A stretch of DNA of 64,000 bases from positions 62,001-126,000 of the forward strand of contig QLIY01000316.1 of NCBI GenBank assembly GCA_003260075.1, read 5' to 3'. A program made the position numbers and the translations under genes. Under the pieces are notes generated by a model. That model searched no databases. It worked only from the letters and a program-made list of their open reading frames with translations, and was not told the origin of the DNA. Shown in pieces: positions 1-12,735 of the stretch; within the stretch, counting starts at the first letter, position 1, and each line of letters opens with the position of its first letter. Origin of the DNA: Phallusia mammillata (Eukaryota; Chordata; Ascidiacea; Phlebobranchia; Ascidiidae).

Positions 1-1887
1 AAAACAGTGTTTGGTTTCCCACGTAAATTAGTTGCATTAGGAATGTATCCCTTTGTCTTGAGAAACTAAGGAATAGTACAGCAGCTCTTACACAGTCAAT
101 CTTAGAAACAAGCAAATCTTAGCTGTTTTGTCACCTTCATTTTGCAGCTTTGGTGAACACCGGTAAATGGTCACTATAGCGACCCATAAAATCATGTATG
201 TTTTATCGATACTGTAAAGTTGGGTGATAGACAAAGATTTTCAACAAGAATTTTTCGAAGCAATCACGTAGTATATGACTGCAGCATTTAGGGTGCCTTG
301 AATCACTTCCGTTTCTAGAATGCTTGACGCTCGAACTAAGTTCCGGTCGGTCGGTTTGCTAATACGTAGAAGTGCACTGTCTTCCTCAGAAGTTCCATTG
401 TCATGGAACTCGAGTGCGTGCGTTTGTTGTGTACAACACTTTTTCAGCAATAGGTTTTTTATTTAGCACCATAAGTACATAAAAACATTTTATAAAAACA
501 GTTCTCGGTCTTAATACATTTCATATTACTAAACTGCAAAAATTAGCAGGGGGGGGGGACAACATTTTTTCAGCAGTAGGTTTTTTGTTTAGCACCATAA
601 ATACATAAAAACATTTTATAAAAACTGTTCTCGGTCTTAATACATTTCATATTACTAAACTGCAAAAATTAGCACTTGGTCAGTTAAAAAAACAATACTT
701 TCTGATACTGGTGACTTTTAATGCCACACAGGGCCATGCAGTTAGGTATTCAAAAAATATTGTAAAGCTAATCATGATATGAAGTGAGAAAGTAGTAAAT
801 CACACGTGATTATAAATCAAGGGTTAAATAACTTTGATGAATAGTTTTTGTGACGCTTGTCTTGCAATGACTTTTTAACCCCATGTAACACGCAATGTTT
901 TTGTAACGTAATTTCCATTAATAGACCTCTTCCTGCGACTCTTGAGGTTAAATTTATGAATTTATTGACCCCTAAAAGTTGTAGTTAATCCTTGTTGCTA
1001 ACAGTATTTAAACGCCATTGATTGATTATAAGGAGTTTAAATGCGGCCAGTTTCCTAAAACGACCCCTTTTTTATAGGTTAAGCCCAAAATATGACAAAA
1101 AAATTGTTCCGTTTTTGCGTTGATGATGCAATACAAAAAATATCATAATTCTGTTAATTTACGTAGACTATTTTTTTTTTCAGTATGGACAAAATTATTG
1201 AAAATGCTTGGAGCTAGTCAAAGCAATCGGTAATAGCATACAATTTTGCGAACCACTCTTTTCTATTCATTCTGATAAGTTTCTTAGAAATTTTTGTGAC
1301 CCTTGTTTCACCCCCACACGTTGTAACACATAAGCGTTTTTTTGCAAACGAAAAAATCTCCTCAATGCTTTAGTACCGATGGCGCTTTTTCTTCATCACT
1401 TCCGTTATGCAGATGTGCGTATCAATCGGTAATATCCGGTTAACGCAGCAGCTGTCAGTCTGACGTTAAGAGCTAGTGATCACGAGCCCCTACCCTTGTG
1501 TTCATAAGGGATTTTTCGGATGTACAGACCCAGTTGCAATCGCTATGGTGCAAAGTTTATTTTTCCTTCGCTCTTTATAAAGGTCGCTCGGATTTGACAA
1601 TACGTGCTTGCTAATTAAAAGGTGTTTCAGTGTGTTTACACTCTGTAAACATTGATGAGCGTTTTTGGTTATTTTTGATCAAAAGTGGTTGTTCTTTTTG
1701 ACAATACAGTATAGTAGCTTGTTAGATGTATAGGATGATTTTAATCTTAAAGTTTTTATTTTCTTAAAAGTAGTGTTTTTTATGTTTTAGATTTCCTTAC
1801 GAAGTGTTGCGTTGCAGATTAATTAGGAAATGAAACAAATGTACTAGACATAACTTATAACCGTTGTCCGTTACACACACAGAAAAA
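1..1887. other. Upstream non-coding region
   Basis: No exon could be supported here. It holds one tandem copy pair, 434-548 and 559-673, separated by a G10 run (549-558); the copies differ by a few substitutions. The last 300 bases are AT-rich and presumably contain the promoter and 5' leader of the following gene. A CACACACAG sits just before the AAAAAATG start context at 1888 and could be a splice acceptor, either for an upstream leader exon or for spliced-leader trans-splicing, which is known in tunicates. That is inference. Confidence 0.5.
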
Positions 1888-4800
1888 ATGATTTTGCGAA
1901 AATTCGTTTCACTCATTGGATTACTCAGTGCCTGTTCAGCTCTCAACCCCAATCCGGATGTATGTGGAGACGGAACAACAAACTTTAAGACATTTCGCTA
2001 CAGAATTCACCCTTTCAACTCAACGACAGTGATCGGATTAGCGAGATTTCCAGCAGAACCTTGTAAATGGGTGATAGAAACAATTGGATCAAACTTAAGT
2101 ATTGCTATCGATGATGTCAACACCAAACTCCTTGGACCCAAGTGTAGCTCTGTTTCGCCTTATTACAAAAAGTAAGTCTTCAATGGACTTAGCGATTACT
2201 TTGGATGTAAAAAATCGGTTTATTAAAGCCATTTTTTTAGGTGGATTAAAAAACAAATATTTTTCTATTTACCCATAAGCTTGTTTTGACGTGTAGCACA
2301 ACGATGTGTCAAATTCTCAAGCATTTCTGCAACGTAAAGCGTATAGTTTTTTTCACACATGAAACTACTATACATCACATATGCCGTTAAATGTTTAAAC
2401 GACGTTATCAACGTAAATTAAGTCTGTAAAACGTGTTTTTAGATCAGAAATTGCCATTCTCAATCCTCTGGTATTAAGAATAATTAGAGAACCATTTTGT
2501 AAAACAAATCATACCATTATTAAGAAAATTCGAACTGCAGCATATTTTACCAGATAATATTCAATTTGCAGTAGTTCAACTCTGCTTATTCGAACTTACA
2601 TGGACCAAACTACAAATTACGACGTCCGGATATGCCCTGATCAACACGACACAAGAAGTTACGTTTCAACAAATCGCATTGAAGTGTTCCACTGTAATCC
2701 AACGGTTGGAGACAAGTTTAAATTACGCGTCAACGCCTGTAAGTAAAACGAATGGAAATATTGTCAAAAGTTTACTGCTTTTTAACCTTTTAATATACTG
2801 GAACTGAACTTTGATAAGAGTGTGTTGCTTAGCTGGATTTGGAATTTGTGTATCTAAACCAGGTTAAAGGCTTTGTATTGGTATAAGCTTTAAAGGCAAA
2901 TTTGTGGTGACCTTTCTGGCAGAATTGTGTTGGCAATGCCGTTTTTGCTAAAACTATATTGGTAAATGGTTAAGACAAACATAGATTCATAACTGGGATT
3001 AGTCCAGAAGCATCTATGTAGAGTTGTAGACCAGCGCTCACAGCACACTGATACATAAATCATAGTAAACTACTGGTAAACGGTTAAGATGAACATAAAA
3101 TCATAACTGAGATTAGTCCTTAAGCATCTATGTGGACCAGCGACCACGGCACACTGATATATAAGTCATAATACGCCAGGCCTATTGAAAGCGTTGTAAA
3201 TAGGTTATTCTTCTTTATTAGCCCTTTGAAAACTTCGCTGTAATGAGTAATGCACATGTGATCATGGTTTCATGTCTCATATTTGCCTGGTGTTTTCAAT
3301 GTTCTATAACAGTGCTTCCCAACCTTTTCCAGCTCGCGGCCCACTCAAAAATTTTGTTTTTTTTTGGCGGACCACCGTATAATATTGCGAGAAAACCACA
3401 ATAAAAAAAACTATCCATTTTGTAGCTACGCAAAGACCAAATAAAGTCAACAAAGACAGTTCCAGCATCAAGATTTTACAAGTAGTTCAAGTACTGTTGT
3501 GACGCTACAATCGCAGTTTGTTTGTGTAATAAAGCTTTGTTTAACGTAAAATCTTATGCGCCATGCGGCTTTCATAGTGAGTAGTATCATATTTTTGAGG
3601 AAAATGGTTGAATTTGAAAGTACGTTCACACAAACTGTGTAACTTTTTTTAACCTCTATATTGGTATGGTAGCAGTTTGAAAAGCTTCGCGGCCCACCAG
3701 AAAGAACGTCGCGGACCACCAGTGGGCCGCGGCCCACCGGTTGGGAAGCGCTGTTCTAGAAGCTATGGCTGTATATTAGAAATGAATTTTTGATTCCACG
3801 ATCTTAAACCATTTCAAAACCGGCCTCTAACTTAGCTACACACAAACAGCCCTATTTATGTCTAATATTTATGACTCGATTTTCCAATACATCTAAGCTA
3901 TACTTCTATATGATACTGTTATCTCTTGTTATCATAGGGATTGAAGGGACGAGGCGAGCAACTCCAGAAAATCGAGTGATCGCCGTAAAAAGGAATTCTC
4001 AACAACAATCGTTGAAATTAGAAACAGCCAAGGATGGGATAGTGATTCAATTAATCGACATCAAAGTAAAATTTGGCAAGAACCGAAAATGCAAGACGGG
4101 CTACATTCAAGTCGAAGGTGTGTAGAAAGGTTTTTTTCTCTTCCACTATGTAGAGCCCCACCTATGCGAAATTCAAAGGACGCATCAGGCCAAAATGAAA
4201 AATAATAATGTAAAATAAGAAAAAGGCACAAAATTAGGTGTTTAGAAATGTGGGTTTCGTTTAAGAAAGGGATGATTTACCGTAACGAAGAAGTGCGAAA
4301 TCCAATCTTTAGGTAAAGCCAAACCCAGTTGGTTGTGTTTTTGTTTACAAAAACAGGTACCGTGGTATGAGATTTCTTTGTGTATTTCGATGGGGGGGGG
4401 GTTCTAGAAGCTATGGCTGTATATTAGAAATGAATTTTTGATTCCACGATCTTAAACCATTTCAAAACCGGCCTCTAACTTAGCTACACACAAACAGCCC
4501 TATTTATGTCTAATATTTATGACTCGATTTTCCAATACATCTAAGCTATACTTCTATATGATACTGTTATCTCTTGTGATCATAGGGATTGAAGGGACGA
4601 GGCGAGCAACTCCAGAAAATCGAGTGATCGCCGTAAAAAGGAATTCTCAACAACAATCGTTGAAATTAGAAACAGCCAAGGATGGGATAGTGATTCAATT
4701 AATCGACATCAAAGTAAAATTTGGCAAGAACCGAAAATGCAAGACGGGCTACATTCAAGTCGAAGGTGTGTAGAAAGGTTTTTTTCTCTTCCACTATGTA

Positions 4801-7800
4801 GAGCCCCACCTATGCGAAATTCAAAGGACGCATCAGGCCAAAATGAAAAATAATAATGTAAAATAAGAAAAAGGCACAAAATTAGGTGTTTGGAAATGTG
4901 GGTTTCGTTTAAGAAAGGAATGATTTACCGTAACGAAGAAGTGCGAAATTCAATCTTTAGGTAAAGCCAAACCCAGTTGGTTGTGTTTTTATTTACAAAA
5001 ACAGGTACCGTGGTATGAGATTTCTTTGTGTATTTCGATGAAGACGTGAGTCATACGCAAACTTAACGATCCCGGAGCTAAACGAAACTTGCTATGAATA
5101 GGGATACGTGTTATAAAAGGTTTTTGTACAGGCCGATGATGTGTTCTTGATATAAACACGGTTTTTGTTTCGAAACTGGTTTAAATTACAAACTCTTATT
5201 GTTCTTTTGGCAGTTTTCTACCGCTACTTATTCATACATTATACCTAGCAGCAACAGCTAAATTTAAAGAACTGAAATTTTCGGTTTTCAATGTGTGCGT
5301 GTTTTTTTTATATCTTAAGGCACTTTTAAAAAACTTGCTTCGTATGTTTTTCTTGTCTTCAAAACAGTCAGAAAAACGTCTTGATAAGTTTCCTGTTAAT
5401 AATCGTATTGAAATTATGTTATCGGGGTGGCATTGTGAAAGCAGTGTATATACATATCAAATCGAGTAAATTATTTGTGTTAAATCGAATCAAAACATAT
5501 TCTTTATTTATATGTCCCCTAGGACGTGTAAATTTTACCATTTGAAGAATAATTATGTACACTTGGTTCACAACCTCGGTACTTTAATATGAGGATATGT
5601 TTGTACCGTAGCAGGTGACAAAAGTAAATCACTAAAGTTACAACAATTGCTTGATACCAACGAATATAGGTAGTGGTGTGTAAAAATACATTGTTGCGCA
5701 CACAACAGTTCTGATATAAAACAAAGGTCTTATGCCCAGCTCGTGCACAGGCCTCGAAAATAAGCGGCCGGAAGTCACCACAGCCGCGGTTACTAACCCA
5801 ATGACCGGAAGACAGCTCATTGTGGCGTCATAATTCGATGCATTGGCACATTGCAATTTCAACATAAGGTGACAAACAATCAAACAGACTCATGTTCAGC
5901 GTTTGGAATGTCTTTGAAGGACTTGTTGACCTCGCATGTGTTGTCTATTGAGTCTATAGGTGATACGTCATAGATCTTGTATGCACGAACGTAATTTTTT
6001 TCGGTTGAGTCCAATATGTGGTAAACTGATATGCAAATATTGTTGTTGTTATTTTTGCAAACGCGCTGTTTTGCAACGTCAGTGGTTTTGGGCTTCCTGA
6101 AATCGCAAAGTAAGACTATATGGATATATTTTTTTCCGTCCAAAGCCGTTAATAGCCTTTAAAACTATAAATAGCGGTAAAAATACAAAACATAACTGTC
6201 AGGTTTTTTAAACAAGGTATATTGCCAAACAAATTTAGAAACGCTATAAACGGATTAGTTCATAAGTTAAATAAGAAAATACCGGCCCAAATAGACGTAA
6301 AAAGACGTTTGAACGACAAAGCATGTCGCTTTTTACGTCTATTTGTCCCGTTATTTTCGTCATTAAATTAGATACGTTTGGAAATAACGGTTTATTTAAG
6401 TACACAACGATCAATGAGTTCACATTCGTTCAGCTATATAAAACCATGATGTAACCCAGAACGAATTTTGTCACAAATATTTACGACCGTTTGCTCACCC
6501 GACTAAATACTGCGTGGTCACCTGTCAATGATGACGCCGCGTCACACAGCGCTTTGTGACGCCATAAAAGCATCACTGAAAAAGGTATGAGTCGCTCTGA
6601 TCAACCCACCGCCCATTGAAAACAACGCGCAAGCGCAAATTCCACCACAAGGAAAAGTCCCATTTTTTTCCAGATTCTCATGTAAGTTGATGCAATAGCG
6701 TGCAATAAATGTAAAGGCATGGTTTAGATTAGACTTTAAACTGTAATCTGCGACTATATGACATGAAAGAAACGTTATGGAGTTGCACACCTCACAGATT
6801 TTTTAAAAAACCCACAAATCAAGCACTGAAATTAATTGTTTTTGCGGCGTGCATAAGGTTGTGTATCCCGTTTTTTCTTAAACTAAGATTTTTAAACTAG
6901 CTATGACGCATATTTAAGCTGTTGCTGCCAGGCATAATATCAACTTTATAGAGCTCTTCTGGCAATTGTATTTTTGACACTTGTTTTTCCACAACACCCC
7001 AGCCCTAAATAAAACAAAAACGGGCTTGATTCGGCCAGACTTAACACATGGTCTCATTTGTGCAGCAATTTCGGCCTAATTTGTGCTTTTTGAAGAAAAT
7101 CGAGTTTGGGGGCGCTTATATAGCTTTTCTTGGTTTTTATTTATTTATACCGAATTGCTGGTGACCCTGCTTGAAGGACAGTTATTGTATGAAAGAGAAC
7201 CCCTTCTCAAATACTAGGTTCTGGTTACATACCATAGACACTTCAAACATTTTATTACTTTCACAGATTCAATCACTGGAGTAAGCATTTTACCTGACGG
7301 ATTGAATATACTTTGCAACAAAAGCGATGGCACCTTGAAATCGGCATACTGGGTGTTATCAAAATTGCAGTCCATCAAGATCACCTTCAAAAATGCAAAG
7401 TTCTCAATGCTTTACTATTCATCTCCTTTTCAAGAGATCGACAAATACCTTCGAACTACAGGTAACGGTCGCCGCCACAAAATTTGCGAAAACGATTTTG
7501 CATGTGACTAAATTTTCGCAAATTATCATGATAATCGCAACACAGTTTAATCTTCATGGAGAAAATTAGACCAACCTTATGGGTGAAAATAAGGAAGCTT
7601 AACTACCAAAAATATAAATGCTGTACAATGTTAACTTTTGCTGCGATGAATACTTATTTTATTGCTTATTCAAATAGAATGGTAAACAAAATTGCAGAGC
7701 ATACACACAATAGTTGACATATAAACACGTTCAAAGTAAACATCAATGGACTTCAGTCATGCATGAAACGCAGTCAAGCATAAATAAAAGAATAACTGTT

Positions 7801-10800
7801 AAATTCACGTGGGACAAAAATTAAAGTTAACAGTTGTATTTTTTTTGTATACTGCCACTAACGTAGCACACTGTAAACTTGATAATTAGCAAATTTTTTT
7901 GTCTAAAACTTTTGCTGAATCAGTTTGTGAAAAATATCAGGGGGTAAATTTCGTAAAGAAAGAAAAAGTATTTGAAGACTTCTGCTGTTGCCACTATAAA
8001 GATGCCTAAAGTGCAGAACTTTTACATCAATAGTTAACACTGTAAAAAATCATGAAAAAGTTAGAATTTATAGTGAAGGCATTGTATTCCGCCTGGTATT
8101 TGGCCAAACATTTTATAAATCTATTTGTTGCAATTGTGCCAATTGATTCTAAACAGTCACTATTTGTGAAATACTTTTTACCAGGCGATATCAAAATTTA
8201 TTTCAACGGCAGATGATAGGAAAACGTAATTTGCATTTTTGACTCGGAAGAGTTGTCGGGAAAAACCTGTGGTTCTACCAACCTTATAATGCCCTATCGA
8301 CCTAAATTACACTATTAAACCCTGAAGATGCAATAAATCAACGCCCAAATCTAATAACTTGTGTATCAGGGGATTTAACCACAAAAAAACGCAAAATGTT
8401 TTTACATTTGCAAGTATTACTTATTGCAGCAGGATCAAATTGGAAATAGGCAACAGTACTTAATTTAATTTGAATCGATATTAGGGTAAAAGGAAAGGTC
8501 AGTACGGGTTATGAATAGTTAATCGCAACTACATTTTCTTTAAACACCATTGACAGCACGGTTCAAATTGTGATACACTGTTTGCCTTTACGACCTTAAT
8601 CAGTAAAAATCTTGACCTTAAGTTAAAACAAGAACAATTAATTCAGGTTTTTATGAATCAGTACCGATTTGCCACAATGGCGTGCTTAAAAACGTGGCTA
8701 AAGTATTTAAATGTATTCTACTTCGCACTATAACAACAAAACTCTTTAGATGTACCAGTTTCAACAACAAAAATGACAACGGTATTGCCGCTTGTACTGC
8801 CAAAATCTACAACATCGGGCAACAGGTCTGGTACGATCGTAAAGCCACGAAACTCTGAGGACGAGACCAACGACGGAATAGATGAAAATAATAACAACAG
8901 TGGCATGTTTGAGGCTATTGGATTGGGCTGCGCAGCCGCTGTTGTGCTTGTAGCAGTAGCTGTTGGGTTTATAGCTTTACGGAAACGGAGAATTCATCAA
9001 CGTCGCATGTCCACTAAGGTGATTATATCTTGCTGTTAGTGTTATATGCTAAAATACGCTTTAAGGCGAGAACGTCGGTGTTTTTCATAACAAAGAGCTT
9101 ACTTGGCTTTTAGGGTGCCTTTAGATATCTGCACTAGCCAATACGACCTATGTCTTGTCACCAGCTGCACTGCATGATGAGACCTTATGGGTCGAAACAG
9201 TGGGCATTTTCTGAAAGGAGTTCACTTTTCTTTCAAAGTGGTTGCTCCAATATGAGATATATGGGGGGGGGGTGCTACACTGCATGATGGGACCTTATAT
9301 GGGTCGAAACAGTGGGCATTTTCTGTAAGGAGTTCACTTTTCTTTCAAAGTGGTTGCTCCAATATGAGATATATTGTCGAAAATAGATATATAGAAGAAG
9401 AACACTTAAAATCATTCTGCCTTAACACCAAGTTTTATACTGTGCTGTATAATGTTTGTATATTTTAACCACAATTGTAAGTCAAGCCAGATACGGGTTT
9501 AAGCCGCGTTTAGGCCTACGTTTGAATAAAACAAGCTTGATTGGGCTCTGGTTTTATACTCGGCCTTATTTGTGCCTCGTGATTACCAAGTTTAGGATTG
9601 TACGGTTTTGGCCCCATTTCAGGTCCGCTTAAACAACTCTGATCCTAACTTGTTTATTTTCACAGCCGTCCGACGATTCTCCGCCAATATACATGGACAG
9701 ACACGACCTGGGATCCTCGGACGGTGTGAGGTCAATCGACAACGTCATGTACGAAAAGGTGCTTAAAAGCAACGCCAGCACCGGAACCAGCGTTAACTCT
9801 GCCTCGTTTCAACCACCTACGTCACACGATCGACTTCTCGGGAAGGAAGTGAATTCAAAACCGAACTATGCTTCCGAGGTATAGGCCTTAGCTGGTCGTT
9901 AACGTCTTAGTATTAAGTTTCTGGCAAAGCTCATTTCCAAATAATCGGTTACGGGTTGGTGTATAGTTTATTAACATTGGTGGAAAAACACAACAAAATG
10001 GAGTTTTTAACATCTGAAGTTTGATTTCTGTTCACATTTAACATAAACCATAGCTGCCACACTGTAAAAAAAACTTGGGTACTGCAGGTTTCCATGGAAA
10101 CCCAAAATGATTGGGTAAAACGCTATGATGTTGAAATTGGGCATATACGTCAAGACACCCAACGCAAAAGTTTGAGTACATTTTACCCAAGCTGTTTTGG
10201 GTACTGGTTTTTGGAGGGTACTGTACCTTGGTTTCAGGTTTTAGATATTAACACCTGTTCACGCAAAACCCTACATTGGGTAACCTCACCGTTTTCAGTG
10301 TTCTTTTCTGCAGAGAGTATGTGTATACAGAATACATCTTAGGTGCAGACGTTTCAAAAATCGCTCTTATCATCATCAGTACACATTTAAAAGAGCAAAT
10401 TTGTTACAAAATATAACAACAAAATATTCAAAACCTAAATCATTTGTAATTCTGAACAAAATGTCATGTTCTTTTCTGCAGACCGAAAAACGGCAACAAA
10501 GGCTTAGTCAACTTGAAGAGGTATACCTGGGAATCGAGAACAAGCCACAAAACAAACCTAACGGGGGCGTTAGGGGTCCTTTGCCAACCCCCCCCAACGA
10601 GGTCCCAATCACGCCCTTATTCCACAATGACCGTCCACCTCTTCCACCCCCCGAACCGGGAAGTCCCCATTATTACGCAGCCATCCATGACAATGAAGAA
10701 GAAATTCCCTCAGTTTCGTATGCGTGTGTGACGAAACAAAAAATCGAAAAAGAGAAAGAAATACCGGAAGCGGATTACTCTTCCGGAAAACGTGACATCA

Positions 10801-11585
10801 CTCATCCGCCAGTGGCCCTATACGTATCCGGCAATGAACTCCAACAGCAGGGGGCGCCATCGATATCACTCTTCCCCTCAGAGGAATACTTGGACACTGA
10901 AAAGCATTCGCAGAATTCGACTCTCGCCTTTCCGCCCCTTGACAAAGACGGATACCTTTCGCTGACTTCTGAGGAGAACCTTAACCCACCGGTTTCTGAA
11001 GACCGTTCCTATGTGCAAGCGAATTCGGTGTCACAAGAAGATGTTCGTAAGCATTTTATCAAAAAGCAGAAAGTGCCTCGACCCGGAATAGATAAATCTG
11101 TAGCGACTTCTATGCCTGAACTCGTACATCAACAACGGCGGGTAAACCGACCTGGATTCCCAGCGAAAAAGCAGCAGAGCGATCGTCTTCGTCCTCCGCA
11201 AGCTGGCAGCGCTATGAGAAGGTATCGTCAGCCCCGACCGTCTGCTCCTGACATTTTCATTCAAACCGCGTACACATCAGGCGAAGACTTGTCCAGAATT
11301 CGAGAACATTTGGAGCGCGTTGCTGCACAAGGACAAGCCGATGCGGCCAATAACTTTACTGTACAACCACCCAGCGAAAATTCAAGCAGAACAGGCGAGG
11401 ACAGCACAGGGAGTGGTGCATCCTATTACGACTCTCCGAGGCCCTCTATCGACAGCTCACAGGACAGTTTATTGGACGCCAGATGCCAGGCCAACTTTTA
11501 TGATGCCCCACGACCGTCCTTACCTTGTATTTTTCCTGATGATCTTAGAAGAATTGTTGAATCTTCAGAAAACTTACGAATGTGA
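1888..11585 (+). CDS. Type I membrane protein with CUB-like ectodomain and tyrosine-rich tail
   Basis: Seven exons join in phase: 1888-2171, 2572-2738, 3938-4117, 7267-7461, 8750-9018, 9666-9878 and 10482-11585, giving 2412 nt (803 residues plus stop). The first ATG opens a hydrophobic signal peptide (MILRKFVSLIGLLSACSA). Exons 1-2 and 3-4 each show alternating strands with paired cysteines, resembling CUB modules (for example IQLIDIKVKF then a C..GYIQV stretch). A Ser/Thr- and Asn-rich stalk precedes a membrane helix (AIGLGCAAAVVLVAVAVGF) and a basic stop-transfer (RKRRIHQRR). The roughly 450-residue tail has PPLPPPEPG and many tyrosines in SH2-type settings (YMDR, VSYACV, GYLSL, EEYLDT, YDSPRPS, YDAPRPS). 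This suggests a phosphotyrosine-signalling or adhesion receptor, comparable in layout to CDCP1. I do not recognise an orthologue. Exon 3 is present twice in the assembly. Confidence 0.8.
3310..3753. mobile_element. hAT-like MITE, 444 bp
   Basis: The ends are inverted repeats, CAGTGCTTCCCAACC on the left and GGTTGGGAAGCGCTG on the right. The element is flanked by an 8-bp target duplication, ttctataa (3302-3309) and ttctagaa (3754-3761), with one mismatch. The interior repeats 'GCGGCCCAC', and no transposase reading frame is visible. Eight-base target duplications and CAGTG ends are typical of hAT elements. It lies in intron 2 of the CUB-like gene. Confidence 0.85.
4402..5041 (+). pseudogene. 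Second (allelic) copy of exon 3 of the CUB-like gene
   Basis: This 640-bp segment repeats 3752-4391 almost base for base across a G10 run (4392-4401), so exon 3 appears at 3938-4117 and again at 4586-4765 with identical translation. Both have intact acceptor and donor. The exon is 180 nt and phase 1 at both ends, so including both would keep the frame. The few substitutions (for example gttatcatag against gtgatcatag at the acceptor) look like allelic differences. It is most likely a haplotype copy rather than a true duplicated exon. Confidence 0.75.
5880..6143 (-). other. Possible nested minus-strand coding exon, unproven
   Basis: Within intron 3 of the CUB-like gene, the minus strand has an 87-codon reading frame ending at 5880. 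Its composition is less random than the neighbouring frames (ISVYHILDSTEKNYVRAYK). A TTTGCGATTTCAG acceptor-like site occurs inside the frame, about 40 bases from its 5' end. No homologous family is recognised and no partner exon could be joined. It may be a chance frame. Confidence 0.15.
6289..6344. repeat. Perfect 16-bp inverted repeat (hairpin)
   Basis: AAATAGACGTAAAAAG at 6289-6304 is the exact reverse complement of 6329-6344, with a 24-base loop. The right arm and the sequence after it are related to 52487-52525, so this is part of a dispersed repeat rather than a gene-specific signal. Confidence 0.7.
9163..9372 (+). repeat. Decayed hammerhead-bearing repeat, two allelic copies
   Basis: Two near-identical copies (about 9167-9262 and 9276-9371) flank a G10 run (9263-9272). 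Each carries TGATGA or TGATGG, then a GACC...GGTC stem, then GAAAC. This is the middle of the hammerhead at 27703-27753. The invariant C before TGATGA is replaced and the third stem does not close, so these copies should be inactive. They lie in intron 5 of the CUB-like gene. Confidence 0.55.
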
Positions 11586-12077
11586 GAATTTGCTGCTACT
11601 GGATTCATTGTCATTTTTCGGCGTAAAAATATATATTTGTTTATTTTGTTTCTGAACTGACAAATTTACACTATTTAACTACAACTCTACCTATCTTTGT
11701 TTGTTGATTTTTCGCAGCGCAATATTTCTAGGTTATCTTTCCAACCCAAAACTACAGTATTGCCTTGTTTACATGAACACTTTTGTTAGCTCTGCTGTGT
11801 TGCACTTAAATATTGTTATATCAAAAAGTAACTACAAAAAGAATAAACATTAGTACCATGGTTTACAAGGGGGGGGGGGACTATTTAACTACAACTCAAC
11901 CTATATCATCTACCTATCTTTGTTTATTGATTTTTCGCAGCGCAATATTTCTAGGTTATGTTTTTCAACAAAAACTACAGTATTGCCTTGTTTACATGAA
12001 CACTCGTGTTGCACTTAAATATTGTTATGTCAAAAAGTAACTACAAAAAGAATAAACATTAGTACCATGGTTTACAA
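11586..12077 (+). other. 3' UTR of the CUB-like gene with duplicated end
   Basis: After the stop at 11585 the sequence 11665-11868 is repeated at 11880-12077 across a G11 run (11869-11879). Each copy ends with AATAAA (11842-11847 and 12051-12056), the probable polyadenylation signal. The copies differ by several small indels, as expected for two haplotypes. Confidence 0.6.
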
Positions 12078-12537
12078 TACTGCTGTTGTTCTGCCTATTA
12101 TATAACCCCCAAAAGTTACTTTTATACTGAAATACATTTTGTTGCAGCTCAATTTGCAAGTATAAAACCCCACACCATACAGCAGACTATTTTCTGGTAC
12201 ATTAATTCCTACGGTTGTACATTTAAAATCAAGCTTGGAACCAAATGTTCATATTGCTCGAAAACTTTAAAATTGGGAAAAATTGCCACCCAGTAGAAAG
12301 CTAGACAGCCAAGTGGACCAATTTCAACTGTTTTTCGAAGCTTAATAAAACTAATTTGTCCGTTTGGTTTCTCACTAGTTGAACTTACCAGTTCCTTTGT
12401 AGGTAATTCTTATTTATTAGTGTGTGTTTAGATACTTCAATTTCGCTGTCAATGTTGCTGTTTTTTTCTGCATTTTTATCAAATAAACACTTGACCCAAA
12501 ACCTCATTTGTTTTTAAAGTTAGGCTATATCCATTGG

Positions 12538-12735
12538 TAGGATTCAGCCGGTTCGCACCGGTTCTAAAGAACTGTCTCACTAGATTTTATGAGATCAACG
12601 ATCTGTTTAGCATTACTGGTTACTGTCAAGGGACTTTTTGTAAGAGAACCGGCTGAAAAATATAACTTTTGTGATAGAACCGGCTGACAAAAAATTGAGT
12701 CCCACCGTACAGTACCACTGGCTATACCATGCATA
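12538..12735. mobile_element. Dispersed MITE of the AGCCGGTTC family
   Basis: A repeat with internal copies of 'AGCCGGTTC' and 'GAACCGGCT' occurs here and, in a longer and better preserved form, at 38876-39170 in a PLD intron. The second copy begins CAGTGGTGGAATTCA and ends TGAATCCTACACTGG, which looks like a hAT-type inverted terminus. No coding potential is seen. Confidence 0.6.

Noticed and set aside
241-450. Minus-strand 69-codon frame near the left edge
   Set aside because: Composition is plausible but there is no partner exon, no family match and it overlaps the start of a haplotype copy pair. Not enough to call.
3468-3737. 89-codon minus-strand frame
   Set aside because: Lies wholly inside the hAT-like MITE at 3310-3753 and shows no transposase motif.
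6542-6790. Minus-strand 82-codon frame in intron 3 of the CUB-like gene
   Set aside because: No splice signals or recognised motif. Isolated frames of this length are expected by chance in this much sequence.
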